17,827 nucleotides of DNA from JAAYAY01 sp964429355 (GTDB lineage: Bacteria > Planctomycetota > Planctomycetia > Pirellulales > Thermoguttaceae). Positions 6,733 through 13,492 of this stretch are shown here, one piece after another (position 1 is the stretch's first letter; each line of letters opens with the position of its first letter). The notes beneath the pieces were generated by a model that worked only from the letters and a program-made list of their open reading frames with translations, ran no database searches and was not told the DNA's origin. Location of the stretch: contig CAYSCH010000189.1 in the NCBI GenBank assembly GCA_964429355.1, positions 1 to 17,827 on the forward strand, in the 5' to 3' direction. A program made the translations under genes and the position numbers.

Positions 6733-6876
6733 TTTTGGCAGCGGCGAACGTCGACGCTTCCGCACGCTATCGTTGCCTGCCAACTGCCTGACGCGGCACG
6801 TGGATGACCAGGTCGTCCCAGCCTTCCAGTATTCAAGACAAGTACTCGATGCACCAAGCGGATTCCTGCTCAAACT

Positions 6877-7311
6877 TCATGCTCCTGCAGGCACATCTCC
6901 AACCCAGCAGACACAGGACGACCAGGCTGTTCCCGCCAGACTGTTGTGAAGCCGTTCGTCCGCCGTTACCATCCGGCCACCCAGTTGGACAGCCAGGGCC
7001 AGATAAAGACAATCGTAAACCGTTCGATCGATCCGAATGGCCAGATCCAGAGCGACAGGCAAAAGGGGCGTCTCCAGATGTCGCGCCATGGGAAGCAAGG
7101 GAAGTTGAGCAACGATCAGGTCGGCATCCTCACGAGTAATTTCTGCCCGCCGCACCTTCTTCCAAAGAATATTGGCGATCTCCACGTCGAAGAAGAATGC
7201 CGGGACATGCAGTTCATCAGGTCCGTTGCGCCAGCGACGTGCCTCTGCCGAATGGACTTCCGGCACGAACCACTTGATCGCCACACTGGCGTCAATGATC
7301 GCCGCCGTCAT
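6877..7311 (-). CDS. vapC: VapC-type PIN-domain ribonuclease toxin
   Basis: This 144-residue protein has the PIN-domain length and the four acidic residues expected for the Mg2+ site: D7 ('IIDASVAIKWF'), E44 ('FDVEIANILWK'), D100 ('VYDCLYLALA') and D118 ('VTADERL'). VapC toxins cleave tRNA or rRNA and are held inactive by the cognate antitoxin. Its ATG overlaps the stop codon of the antitoxin gene in an ATGA (7308-7311), the classic translational coupling of VapBC operons. All acidic residues are kept, so it looks functional. It ends convergently with the thioredoxin-like gene. The RNA target cannot be inferred. Confidence 0.93.
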   Translation of the reverse strand: MTAAIIDASVAIKWFVPEVHSAEARRWRNGPDELHVPAFFFDVEIANILWKKVRRAEITREDADLIVAQLPLLPMARHLETPLLPVALDLAIRIDRTVYDCLYLALAVQLGGRMVTADERLHNSLAGTAWSSCVCWVGDVPAGA

Positions 7312-7544
7312 CGGCTCCTGTCCTCACGCAGCAGGTCTGCACTATCCGTGAACGTCCGGCCCGTGGCCTCCAATCGGTGATAGATTGCGTCTACGGGTGC
7401 CCAGGGCTTATGGCATTTGTCCCGTAATGCTTCGGACAATATTGCATTGACCTCTTCCTCCACCGTTCGGCCGTGGCGTACCGCTCGCACTCGAAGTTCT
7501 TCGAGGACGTGATTCCCCACATCGGTCAGAACCAATTCCACCAT
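7308..7544 (-). CDS. vapB: VapB/FitA-type ribbon-helix-helix antitoxin
   Basis: This 78-residue protein starts at an ATG with AAAGGAG about six bases upstream. Residues 1-40, 'MVELVLTDVGNHVLEELRVR' followed by 'HGRTVEEEVNAILSEAL', form a ribbon-helix-helix DNA-binding domain of the FitA/Arc type. The C-terminal half should wrap around and block the PIN toxin. The gene comes first in the operon and overlaps the toxin gene by four bases. By analogy with the family, the complex should repress its own promoter. An AT-rich dyad at 7581-7590 is a candidate operator. Confidence 0.9.
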   Translation of the reverse strand: MVELVLTDVGNHVLEELRVRAVRHGRTVEEEVNAILSEALRDKCHKPWAPVDAIYHRLEATGRTFTDSADLLREDRSR

Positions 7545-7579
7545 GGCAGGCTCCTTTCACCAATAACCAGAACGCCCAC

Positions 7580-7590
7580 ATAATATACTA
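7580..7590 (-). promoter_or_regulatory. Candidate promoter/operator of the toxin-antitoxin operon
   Basis: The spacer upstream of the antitoxin contains the AT-rich near-palindrome TAATATACTA (8 of 10 positions symmetric) in otherwise GC-rich DNA. Read on the minus strand it includes TATTAT, a plausible -10 box about 36 bases before the start codon. No good -35 box is visible. A ribbon-helix-helix antitoxin would be expected to bind such a dyad. Confidence 0.35.
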
Positions 7591-7669
7591 CCAAACCGCT
7601 TGCCTGGAGACCACTTTGCCGGCTCAAGAAAGCTCCAGACGCAGATTTGCCTGGGAAAAGCAGCTTTCC

Positions 7670-8596
7670 TCATTCCCTCGTCACTTGACCTTCAACATTT
7701 GCCATCTTCTCGGCCGGATGATAGTGAATCGACACCCGGCGCAGATACTCGATCTCCCGGTGGAGTGCCCGCTCGACCTCCGTGGCGATCGCGTTTCCTG
7801 CCGCCACCGTCATCGTCCCGTCGACCCCGATCGTCACCTGGATCAGCAGGTACATGCCGATGCGGTGGACATGGATCTCTTCGACCTCGTCGACCCCCTT
7901 CACATCGGCCACGATCTGACGCGTCCGCTCGGTCACTTCCCGCTCGGGGAACACGTTCATCAGGTCCGCCGACGACTCCTGTATGATCCCGATCCCGGTG
8001 TAAAGAATCCCCACCGCCACGACCGCGGCTGCCAGCGGATCGACCCACAGGTAACCGGCACGGCCGAGCACGATCCCGATCACCGCGGCCGTGATCGTGA
8101 GAATGTCGTTGCGATGGTCCCTCGCCAGGGCCGAGATGGCGATGCTGCCGGTCTGTCGCCCCGTTCTCGCCGTGAACATCGTCAACCAGATCTTCAGAAT
8201 CAGACCTGCCAGGGCTACCCAAAGGGCCAGCGGCCCGGCACCGGTGAACTCGCTCTGGCCCACGTAGAGATCGTAGACCTGGCTGATCGCGTTCCAGAAG
8301 ATGGCCACGCCGGTCGTCACCACGAAGGCACCCACCACCACGGCCGCGATGCTCTCAAACTGGCGATGGCCAAAGGGATGCTCGTGATCGGGCTCCTTGC
8401 GCGCCATCCCCATGAAAACCCGAATGATGATCAGGTAAACGACGTCGGATGTTGAATTGATCCCGTCGGCCAGCAGGGCCGGACTGTGCCCCACTACCCC
8501 CACCGTCGTCTTGACCACCGCCAGAAGTGCGTTTGCTCCCAGGCTCAGGTTCACTGCCAGCAGGTTTCGTCGATCGTTGGATTCGTGTGTTGACAA
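7670..8596 (-). CDS. Cation diffusion facilitator (CDF) metal exporter, possibly Mn2+
   Basis: From the TTG at 8596 this is a 308-residue protein of normal CDF length, with about six membrane helices and a C-terminal cytoplasmic metal-binding domain ending 'VSIHYHPAE'. Motifs include 'ADGINSTSD' in TM2, 'HPFGHRQFE' in the loop and 'ARDHRNDILT' in TM5. The transport site reads N-x3-D and D-x3-D instead of the D/H sets of zinc exporters. As I recall, the manganese exporter MntE has this N-D-D-D set, so Mn2+ efflux is inferred. The frame reaches an ATG at 8680, but no usable ribosome binding site precedes it and the extra 28 residues run through a dispersed hairpin (8628-8648). The TTG start also lacks a clear binding site, so the start remains uncertain. 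It lies upstream of nothing obvious and is transcribed alone. Confidence 0.88.
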   Translation of the reverse strand: MSTHESNDRRNLLAVNLSLGANALLAVVKTTVGVVGHSPALLADGINSTSDVVYLIIIRVFMGMARKEPDHEHPFGHRQFESIAAVVVGAFVVTTGVAIFWNAISQVYDLYVGQSEFTGAGPLALWVALAGLILKIWLTMFTARTGRQTGSIAISALARDHRNDILTITAAVIGIVLGRAGYLWVDPLAAAVVAVGILYTGIGIIQESSADLMNVFPEREVTERTRQIVADVKGVDEVEEIHVHRIGMYLLIQVTIGVDGTMTVAAGNAIATEVERALHREIEYLRRVSIHYHPAEKMANVEGQVTRE

Positions 8597-8627
8597 AGCT
8601 AAATGCCGATCGCTTGAGGGATCCCGT

Positions 8628-8648
8628 GGGTGACACGTGCCGAGTGTC
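8628..8648 (-). repeat. Hairpin element, copy C, upstream of the CDF gene
   Basis: Read in the direction of the CDF gene, this 21-base segment matches hairpin 2 of the element at 1760-1780 at 19 of 21 positions, including the trailing ACCC. It forms a GACAC / GTGTC stem around TCGGCAC. It lies about 32 bases before the TTG start chosen for the CDF gene, similar to the placement of the other copies. No partner hairpin with a complementary loop was found next to it. Confidence 0.6.
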
Positions 8649-8834
8649 CCCTGTATCAAACAGCCTGTGGCCTGTCCCATCCTGTTATTGCAGCTCGCGA
8701 GCCAGGATGACCGCAGAGCCTATTGTACGCCGTCAGACTCCACTTGTCTTGAACACAATTTGTGTTTCAGCCAGCCAATGATTAGATTGACGGATTCCGA
8801 CAGACTGCGACAAGACAAGATAGCCCCCCACGGA

Positions 8835-8855
8835 CATCGATTTGCACAATCGATG
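8835..8855. repeat. Perfect 8-base inverted repeat
   Basis: CATCGATT (8835-8842) and AATCGATG (8848-8855) form a perfect dyad around TGCAC. It lies in the 344-base spacer (8597-8940) between the minus-strand CDF gene and the coding remnant upstream of the pRiA4b ORF-3-like gene. It could be an operator for either. No T-tract follows, so it is not an intrinsic terminator. The rest of this spacer holds only the hairpin at 8628-8648. Confidence 0.45.
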
Positions 8856-8940
8856 CTTCTGTTGTCGGCTGGCATAGGTTGTCCGTCCCTTTTCCGCCTC
8901 CACTACTATTTCAAGGCCGACGCGCTCCAGCCGGCCACAT

Positions 8941-9117
8941 CGTTTTGCCACCCAAGGTTATGACTTGCATCAAAGAGTTTCTCAAGATCGAAGGCGCCTC
9001 ACCAACACCCGGCACATCAACAACCGGGACCTCGGCAAACACTGCCGGATAATGCCTTGAACAATGCTCCGCTACGCTATCGAGCGGTTCCCCGAGCTCG
9101 AAGAGAATGAAAGGTAA
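8941..9117 (+). pseudogene. Coding remnant with an internal TGA, upstream of the pRiA4b ORF-3-like gene
   Basis: One reading frame runs through this stretch with only one interruption, a TGA at 9058-9060. Before it the frame reads 'RHINNRDLGKHCRIMP' and after it 'MLRYAIERFPELEENER', ending at TAA 9115-9117, six bases before the next gene's ATG. From about 8990 onward most codons end in G or C, as in the genuine genes here. No start codon with a ribosome binding site is seen, and I do not recognise the family. It is best read as the degraded 3' end of a gene once co-transcribed with the next one. A sequencing error at the TGA is also possible. Confidence 0.35.
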
Positions 9118-9123
9118 AGCCCG

Positions 9124-9990
9124 ATGAACCAGCACCCGCCAGCCTTTCCCCTGAACCTCACACATGCCCGGCGCCGCCTGCTCGCTGAGCTCCTTCCCGA
9201 CCTGGCCGACCGGTTGAAAACCGACGAGGCCGCATCACGCACGATCCGGTTCACGGCAAAGGAACTCCATCAGATCATCGCCAAGTGCGAGGCGGCCATG
9301 CCAAAGGCCACCAAACGCAAGGTCCAGGACGCTCTCCAGCATGTCGTGGAAGCAGGCGTCAAGGCCCTCCATCGCCACAATGAGGGCGGGATCGCCCAAA
9401 TCCCCACTCCGCAGCGTCTCTACCAGTTCAAAATTACGCTCAAGGGAATCCAGCCGCCGATCTGGCGGCGAATTCAGGTCAAGGATTGCACTCTCGACAA
9501 GCTCCACGAACACATCCAAACCTCAATGGGTTGGACGAACTCCCATCTCCACCGGTTCGAGATCGGTGGAGTTTGCTACGGCGATCCCGAGTTGCTCTGC
9601 GAGGGTTTCCTGGACGACGAACCACCGGTCAACTCGCTGCGGATCAAAATCAGCCAAATCGTCCCCCCGGACGGCAAGCGTTTTCGGTTCGACTACGAAT
9701 ACGACTTCGGCGACCGCTGGAGGCACTCGATCCTCTTCGAGGGCTGCCTCAGGGCCGAAAAAGCACTCCGGTATCCGCTGTGCGTTGAAGGCCAACGCGC
9801 TTGCCCGCCCGAAGATGTCGGTGGGATCAGCGGTTACGATGATTACCTGAAGACGCTCAGCGATCCGGAAAACGAGGACTGGGAAGAGATGAGCGACTGG
9901 CGAGGGCCGTATCGCCCGGAGTATTTCGACCCCCAGGCTGCAACCAAAGACATGCGCAAGGGCCTGCCAAACTGGCGCGAGATGCACTGA
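9124..9990 (+). CDS. Plasmid pRiA4b ORF-3-like family protein
   Basis: This 288-residue protein starts at an ATG with GAAAGG about nine bases upstream. Residues about 98-283 match the pRiA4b ORF-3 family (PF07929): 'YQFKITLKGIQPPIWRRIQV', 'LHEHIQTSMGWTNSHLHRF', 'FRFDYEYDFGDRWRHSI' and 'PPEDVGGISGYDDYL'. The family is widespread on plasmids and chromosomes, and its biochemical role is not established. Residues 1-97 are an additional, mostly helical N-terminal region ('RRLLAELLPDLADRLKTDE', 'FTAKELHQIIAKCEAAM'). A decayed frame ends six bases upstream. The protein has no signal peptide, so it is probably cytoplasmic. There is no mobile-element gene beside it, despite the plasmid name of the family. 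Confidence 0.88.
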   Translation: MNQHPPAFPLNLTHARRRLLAELLPDLADRLKTDEAASRTIRFTAKELHQIIAKCEAAMPKATKRKVQDALQHVVEAGVKALHRHNEGGIAQIPTPQRLYQFKITLKGIQPPIWRRIQVKDCTLDKLHEHIQTSMGWTNSHLHRFEIGGVCYGDPELLCEGFLDDEPPVNSLRIKISQIVPPDGKRFRFDYEYDFGDRWRHSILFEGCLRAEKALRYPLCVEGQRACPPEDVGGISGYDDYLKTLSDPENEDWEEMSDWRGPYRPEYFDPQAATKDMRKGLPNWREMH

Positions 9991-10124
9991 CCCCCAACCC
10001 CGGGCGGCAGGGCCGGTGAGCCAATGCAAGCTACCGTTCGGCTCAAACGGCCTGCTCCCGGCAAGTCGCGGATCTTTATGAAAGACTTCACGATCCTTGA
10101 GGCCCCCGAACAGAGCATAAACAC

Positions 10125-10155
10125 GACTGACCTTCGGTCGGTGCCCGTTGGCACC
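10125..10155. repeat. Two overlapping hairpins upstream of the hydrolase promoter
   Basis: GACC-TTC-GGTC (10129-10139, extendable outward with a wobble pair) overlaps GGTGCC-CGTT-GGCACC (10140-10155). They share pairing bases at the edge, so the extended forms exclude each other. They lie 35 bases before the -35 box at 10190, followed by a G-run and an A-run (10168-10185). This is probably part of a dispersed intergenic repeat. An open frame through here (10024-10347) looks non-coding. Confidence 0.4.
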
Positions 10156-10189
10156 CCCTGCCGCTCTGGGGGGGTGGCCAAAAAAGTTG

Positions 10190-10217
10190 TTGAACTCCAT
10201 GCCGATTCTTGTATAAT
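10190..10217 (+). promoter_or_regulatory. Sigma-70-type promoter for the glycoside hydrolase
   Basis: TTGAAC (10190-10195), a 16-base spacer and a perfect TATAAT (10212-10217) form the best promoter in the window. It points at the hydrolase gene whose chosen ATG is at 10486, which implies a leader of roughly 260 bases. No other plus-strand gene lies between. Confidence 0.6.
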
Positions 10218-10218
10218 C

Positions 10219-10247
10219 ACACATACGTGTACGCGAGTATACTTCGC
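10219..10247 (+). promoter_or_regulatory. Dyads at the expected transcription start, candidate operator
   Basis: Just after the -10 box lie two near-palindromes: ACACATACGTGT (10 of 12 positions symmetric) and GCGAGTATACTTCGC (10233-10247), the latter centred on the perfect 8-mer AGTATACT. GTGTAC and GTATAC half-sites are separated by four bases. Sites of this shape at +1 would suit a dimeric repressor of the GntR or LacI kind. No regulator gene is seen nearby. Confidence 0.35.
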
Positions 10248-10485
10248 ATGTCGCCAAACCTGCGCCAGACAATGCCCCCTCGCGCTGACTCCATTTCCTG
10301 AGAATACTTGGACCGAAATCCATGAAGCAGCTAAGATGGCCAAATAACACCCCCGATCAGAGGCAAGACTTCTGAGGGGAAAGTGTCAGAAAACATCCAT
10401 TTTCGTGCAAAGTTGCTGTTGACCAACCCGCCCCTGCTCGATGAGCGTCAGCGGAGATCAGTGTTCCCTTGAGGTACCCCCAACC

Positions 10486-13122
10486 ATGACGGCCAGATCC
10501 TGTCTGCTCTTCCCGCTGCTTGTCTGTTCGGTGCCCCTCTTTCCGCAGACAGCCTTCCCCCTCGAAGCACGCGTCCGCACCGCCGGCGGCGTGCCCCTGA
10601 TCCACGTCGACGGCAAGCCGGTCCGTGGCCGCATGTTCTTCGGTATCCCCGGCCAAAGCCAGATTGCGATCCAGAAAGGTGAGAACCAGATCTCCTTCAG
10701 CTTCGAAGCAATCGACACGGAACCGAGCGGTGCCACGATGCACTTCCGGTTCGGACATGCCGCCGGCACCGTTCTCCTCGACGACATCCGGGTGGTCGAA
10801 GAAGGCACCAGCCGTGAGGTGATTCCCAATTGCAGTTTCGACGATGGCATGGCCGCCTTCACCGGCCAGTGGACGTACTGGCCACCCGGTGAGGCCAATA
10901 CGGTCGCCAAGATCGACGTCGTTCCCGGTCCAGACGAGGGCAACCGTGGTGTGCTGCAGATTCGGTTTTCTGAGCCGGTCGGCGGCCAATGGCCCGATTT
11001 TCATGTCTATCACCTCCCCAACCTGTCGCTCGAAAAGGGGCGGACCTATCGCGTGACGCTGCGTGTCTGGGCCGACTCCCAGCGGACCTTCAACATTGCC
11101 TTCTATCGGCCGGGTTCCACTTTCGTCCAGTTGGGCACGGCCCCCGGAGTGTTTGAAGACCAGGTTGCGCTGGCGCGCGACGGGGGTGTCGATTTCGTCA
11201 GTCTCCCCGTTCCCATGCCGTGGCCCCGTCCGGGAGAAGAACCCGACTACACCGCCACCGACGCCGTTTGCCGCAACGTGATCAAGATAAACCCCAAGGT
11301 CCTGCTGCTGCCCCGCGTCGGCATGGAACCGCCCCAGTGGTGGAAAGACCAGTATCCGGATCATGTCATGGTCTGGGAAGACGGTCCCCAATCGCAGGGC
11401 GTCTCGGTCGCCTCGGCCCAGTATCGCAACGACGCGGCGGCCGTCCTCGCCGCCTTCGTCCGCCACCTCGAGGAGACCTTTGGCGAGAATGTCGCCGGTT
11501 ATCACCCCTGCGGGCACCACACGGGCGAATGGTTCTACATGCGCACCTGGGAACAGAAGTATTCCGACTACGCGCCCGTCACCCGCGACGCCTGGCGCGA
11601 GTGGTTGCGGAAACAGTACACAACCGAAGCCAATCTGCGCGAGGCCTGGCACAACGACACGGCCAGTTTCGAATCGGCCCAGCCTCCCACACCCGACGCG
11701 CGCCACGCCCACCCCGGCGGCGTTTTCCGGCTCCCCGAGACCGAGCGGCCGATTGTCGACTACAACCGCTTCCAGCAGGAAGCCATGGCCGACTGCGTAA
11801 CGGCCCTGGCCCGATCGGTCCGCCAGGCAAGCCAGGGTCGTAAACTCTCCGTCTTCTTCTACGGCTATGTCTTTGAGTTCGCCGCCGCTTATACCGGCCC
11901 GGCCATTTCGGGGCACTACGGTCTGCGGCGTGTTCTCGAGTCGCCCGATATCGATATCCTCTGCTCACCTATCTCCTACTACGATCGTGGCCTCGGCGAC
12001 AGTGCCCCCTCCATGACGGCCGCCGAATCGGTCGCGCTGGCCGGCAAGCTCTGGCTCAACGAAGACGACACCGCAACCTATCTCAGCTCCGGCACCTTTC
12101 CCGGCCATACCGAGCGGGTCGACACCTTCGAGGGGACCAACAACCAACTCCTTCGCAACGTGGGCCAGGAGGCTTGCCGGAACTTCGCCACCTGGTGGAT
12201 GTACCTCGGCGGCACCGGCTGGTTCAACGATCGCCGCCTCTGGGGCAGCATGAAGGCCCTGGAGGCCTTGGACAACCCGCTTGTCGCCAGCCCGCACGTC
12301 TACCGCCCGGCGGTTGCGGCCGTGGTCGACGAAGATTCGATGATGTGGGTCGCCGAGACGGGCTTTCGGGTCACTCGCCCGCTGATGTACGAAGGCCGAG
12401 CCGCATTCGCCCGCTCCGGGGTGCCTTTCGGCCAGTATCTTCTCGACGACGTCGCCGCCGGCCGGGTCGATTCAGCCGACGTCTTTGTGTTCCTGAATGC
12501 CTGGCAGATCGATGTGCCAGCTCGGCAGAGGCTCTTGCAGCAGACATCCGATAAGCTCCGCGTCTGGTGCTATGCGCCGGGCCTGCTGGGCGGGAATGGC
12601 GATCTGAAGGGAATGCACGACCTGACCGGCTTCATGTTCCGCCGAATGCCGGACGATACGGCCCCCATGGCAACGCCGACGGCCGCCGGTCAGCGTCTCG
12701 GACTCGATGGCGAGCTGTCCGTCAAGGATCCGGTCGTTCCCCTGTTCGCCGTGGACGATGCCGCACCCGACGAGGTCCTGGCCACCTACGCTGACGGCTC
12801 CCCGGCGATCGCCATCCGCAACGATGCGGACCGCCGCGGGGCCTCCGTGTTCGTCGGCATTCCGAACCTCACCCCGGACCTGCTCCGCGGCCTGGCAAAG
12901 CGTGCGGGAGTCGTCGCCTACACCGACAATGAGTGTGTGCTCTACACCAATGGACCGTTCGTCGTGGTACATGCCACTCGTGACGGCAACATTCGCCTGA
13001 ACCGTCCCCCATTGGCCGACGAGACCCCGCTTCGCGACGTGTTGACCGGTGAGATTCTAGGGCCTGGCCCGACCGTGGACCTGGAACTGCGTCTGGGCGA
13101 CACGCGGATCCTCCGGTGGTAA
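10486..13122 (+). CDS. Exported GH42-like glycoside hydrolase (beta-galactosidase-like) with CBM-like module
   Basis: This 878-residue protein starts at ATG 10486, where a signal peptide begins ('MTARSCLLFPLLVCSVPLFP') and GAGG lies 11 bases upstream. An in-frame ATG at 10441 has no binding site and would bury the signal. Residues about 85-210 resemble a CBM4/9-type jelly roll ('VIPNCSFDDGMAAFTGQW'). Residues about 220-580 form the catalytic barrel. E348 in 'HHTGEWFY' is the likely acid/base and E526 in 'KLWLNEDDTATYL' the likely nucleophile. Their 178-residue separation is close to that of GH42 enzymes, and 'WREWLRKQYTTEANLREAW' is also GH42-like. Residues about 605-760 resemble the Rossmann-like trimerisation domain of that family. 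It should act on a beta-linked glycan outside the cytoplasm. The substrate is uncertain. It has its own promoter at 10190-10217. Confidence 0.85.
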   Translation: MTARSCLLFPLLVCSVPLFPQTAFPLEARVRTAGGVPLIHVDGKPVRGRMFFGIPGQSQIAIQKGENQISFSFEAIDTEPSGATMHFRFGHAAGTVLLDDIRVVEEGTSREVIPNCSFDDGMAAFTGQWTYWPPGEANTVAKIDVVPGPDEGNRGVLQIRFSEPVGGQWPDFHVYHLPNLSLEKGRTYRVTLRVWADSQRTFNIAFYRPGSTFVQLGTAPGVFEDQVALARDGGVDFVSLPVPMPWPRPGEEPDYTATDAVCRNVIKINPKVLLLPRVGMEPPQWWKDQYPDHVMVWEDGPQSQGVSVASAQYRNDAAAVLAAFVRHLEETFGENVAGYHPCGHHTGEWFYMRTWEQKYSDYAPVTRDAWREWLRKQYTTEANLREAWHNDTASFESAQPPTPDARHAHPGGVFRLPETERPIVDYNRFQQEAMADCVTALARSVRQASQGRKLSVFFYGYVFEFAAAYTGPAISGHYGLRRVLESPDIDILCSPISYYDRGLGDSAPSMTAAESVALAGKLWLNEDDTATYLSSGTFPGHTERVDTFEGTNNQLLRNVGQEACRNFATWWMYLGGTGWFNDRRLWGSMKALEALDNPLVASPHVYRPAVAAVVDEDSMMWVAETGFRVTRPLMYEGRAAFARSGVPFGQYLLDDVAAGRVDSADVFVFLNAWQIDVPARQRLLQQTSDKLRVWCYAPGLLGGNGDLKGMHDLTGFMFRRMPDDTAPMATPTAAGQRLGLDGELSVKDPVVPLFAVDDAAPDEVLATYADGSPAIAIRNDADRRGASVFVGIPNLTPDLLRGLAKRAGVVAYTDNECVLYTNGPFVVVHATRDGNIRLNRPPLADETPLRDVLTGEILGPGPTVDLELRLGDTRILRW

Positions 13123-13192
13123 CCGTTGGAGTTCAGGTTCAGGCTTATGGCTGCCGTACGCCGAGTGGCGTCAAAGCCAACGCCGAGCGAAC

Positions 13193-13429
13193 CTACCGGC
13201 GCAGCTTCTGATACACACTGACCAGAAATCCCAGCGCCATTGGGGCAGCCGCCACCAGGCCAAATCCAACCCAGAACAACGGCTCGCCCGGCTTGGACCG
13301 TGTCAGAATGCTCCACGCGCCGGCCAGAAGCCCGACGGGAATCGCCAGAAAGAGCAGGGTCGCCATCCCAAACTGGTAACGCCCTAAAGGCGAGCGGTCT
13401 TGACGAGGCTTGAAAGGATTATCGGGCAC
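13193..13429 (-). CDS. Small two-helix membrane protein
   Basis: This 78-residue protein has a polar, Pro- and Arg-rich N-end ('MPDNPFKPRQDRSPLGRYQF'), then two hydrophobic helices at about residues 22-42 and 50-71 joined by 'TRSKPGEP', and a basic end 'YQKLRR'. By the positive-inside rule both ends should face the cytoplasm. No family is recognised, but small two-helix proteins of this kind are common in planctomycetes. It begins 63 bases after the phosphoesterase gene on the same strand, so they may be co-transcribed. It converges on the hydrolase gene. The 70-base gap between them contains a weak ACGCC-GAGT-GGCGT hairpin (13158-13171). Confidence 0.65.
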   Translation of the reverse strand: MPDNPFKPRQDRSPLGRYQFGMATLLFLAIPVGLLAGAWSILTRSKPGEPLFWVGFGLVAAAPMALGFLVSVYQKLRR

Positions 13430-13492
13430 GTTTGACTCGGCCGATGGAGCCTGGAGTTGGTATTCTGCCGGCGCAGCGCCACAACCGGTCTT

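Noticed and set aside
6828..6840. CTTGTCTTGAA-type string shared in inverted orientation with the region near 8743
   Set aside because: The shared core is only about 12 bases, with no wider similarity or structure. Chance or a shared weak promoter-like string is enough to explain it.
10024..10347. A 107-codon plus-strand frame before the hydrolase
   Set aside because: It runs through hairpins, the promoter and its dyads, has no ribosome binding site and gives a low-complexity product.
10357..11916. A 519-codon open frame on the minus strand
   Set aside because: It lies opposite the glycoside hydrolase gene. Long antisense frames are expected in GC-rich coding DNA, and no motif is seen.
13158..13171. 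Terminator between the hydrolase and the small membrane protein gene
   Set aside because: ACGCC-GAGT-GGCGT has only a 5-base stem and no T-tract on either strand.
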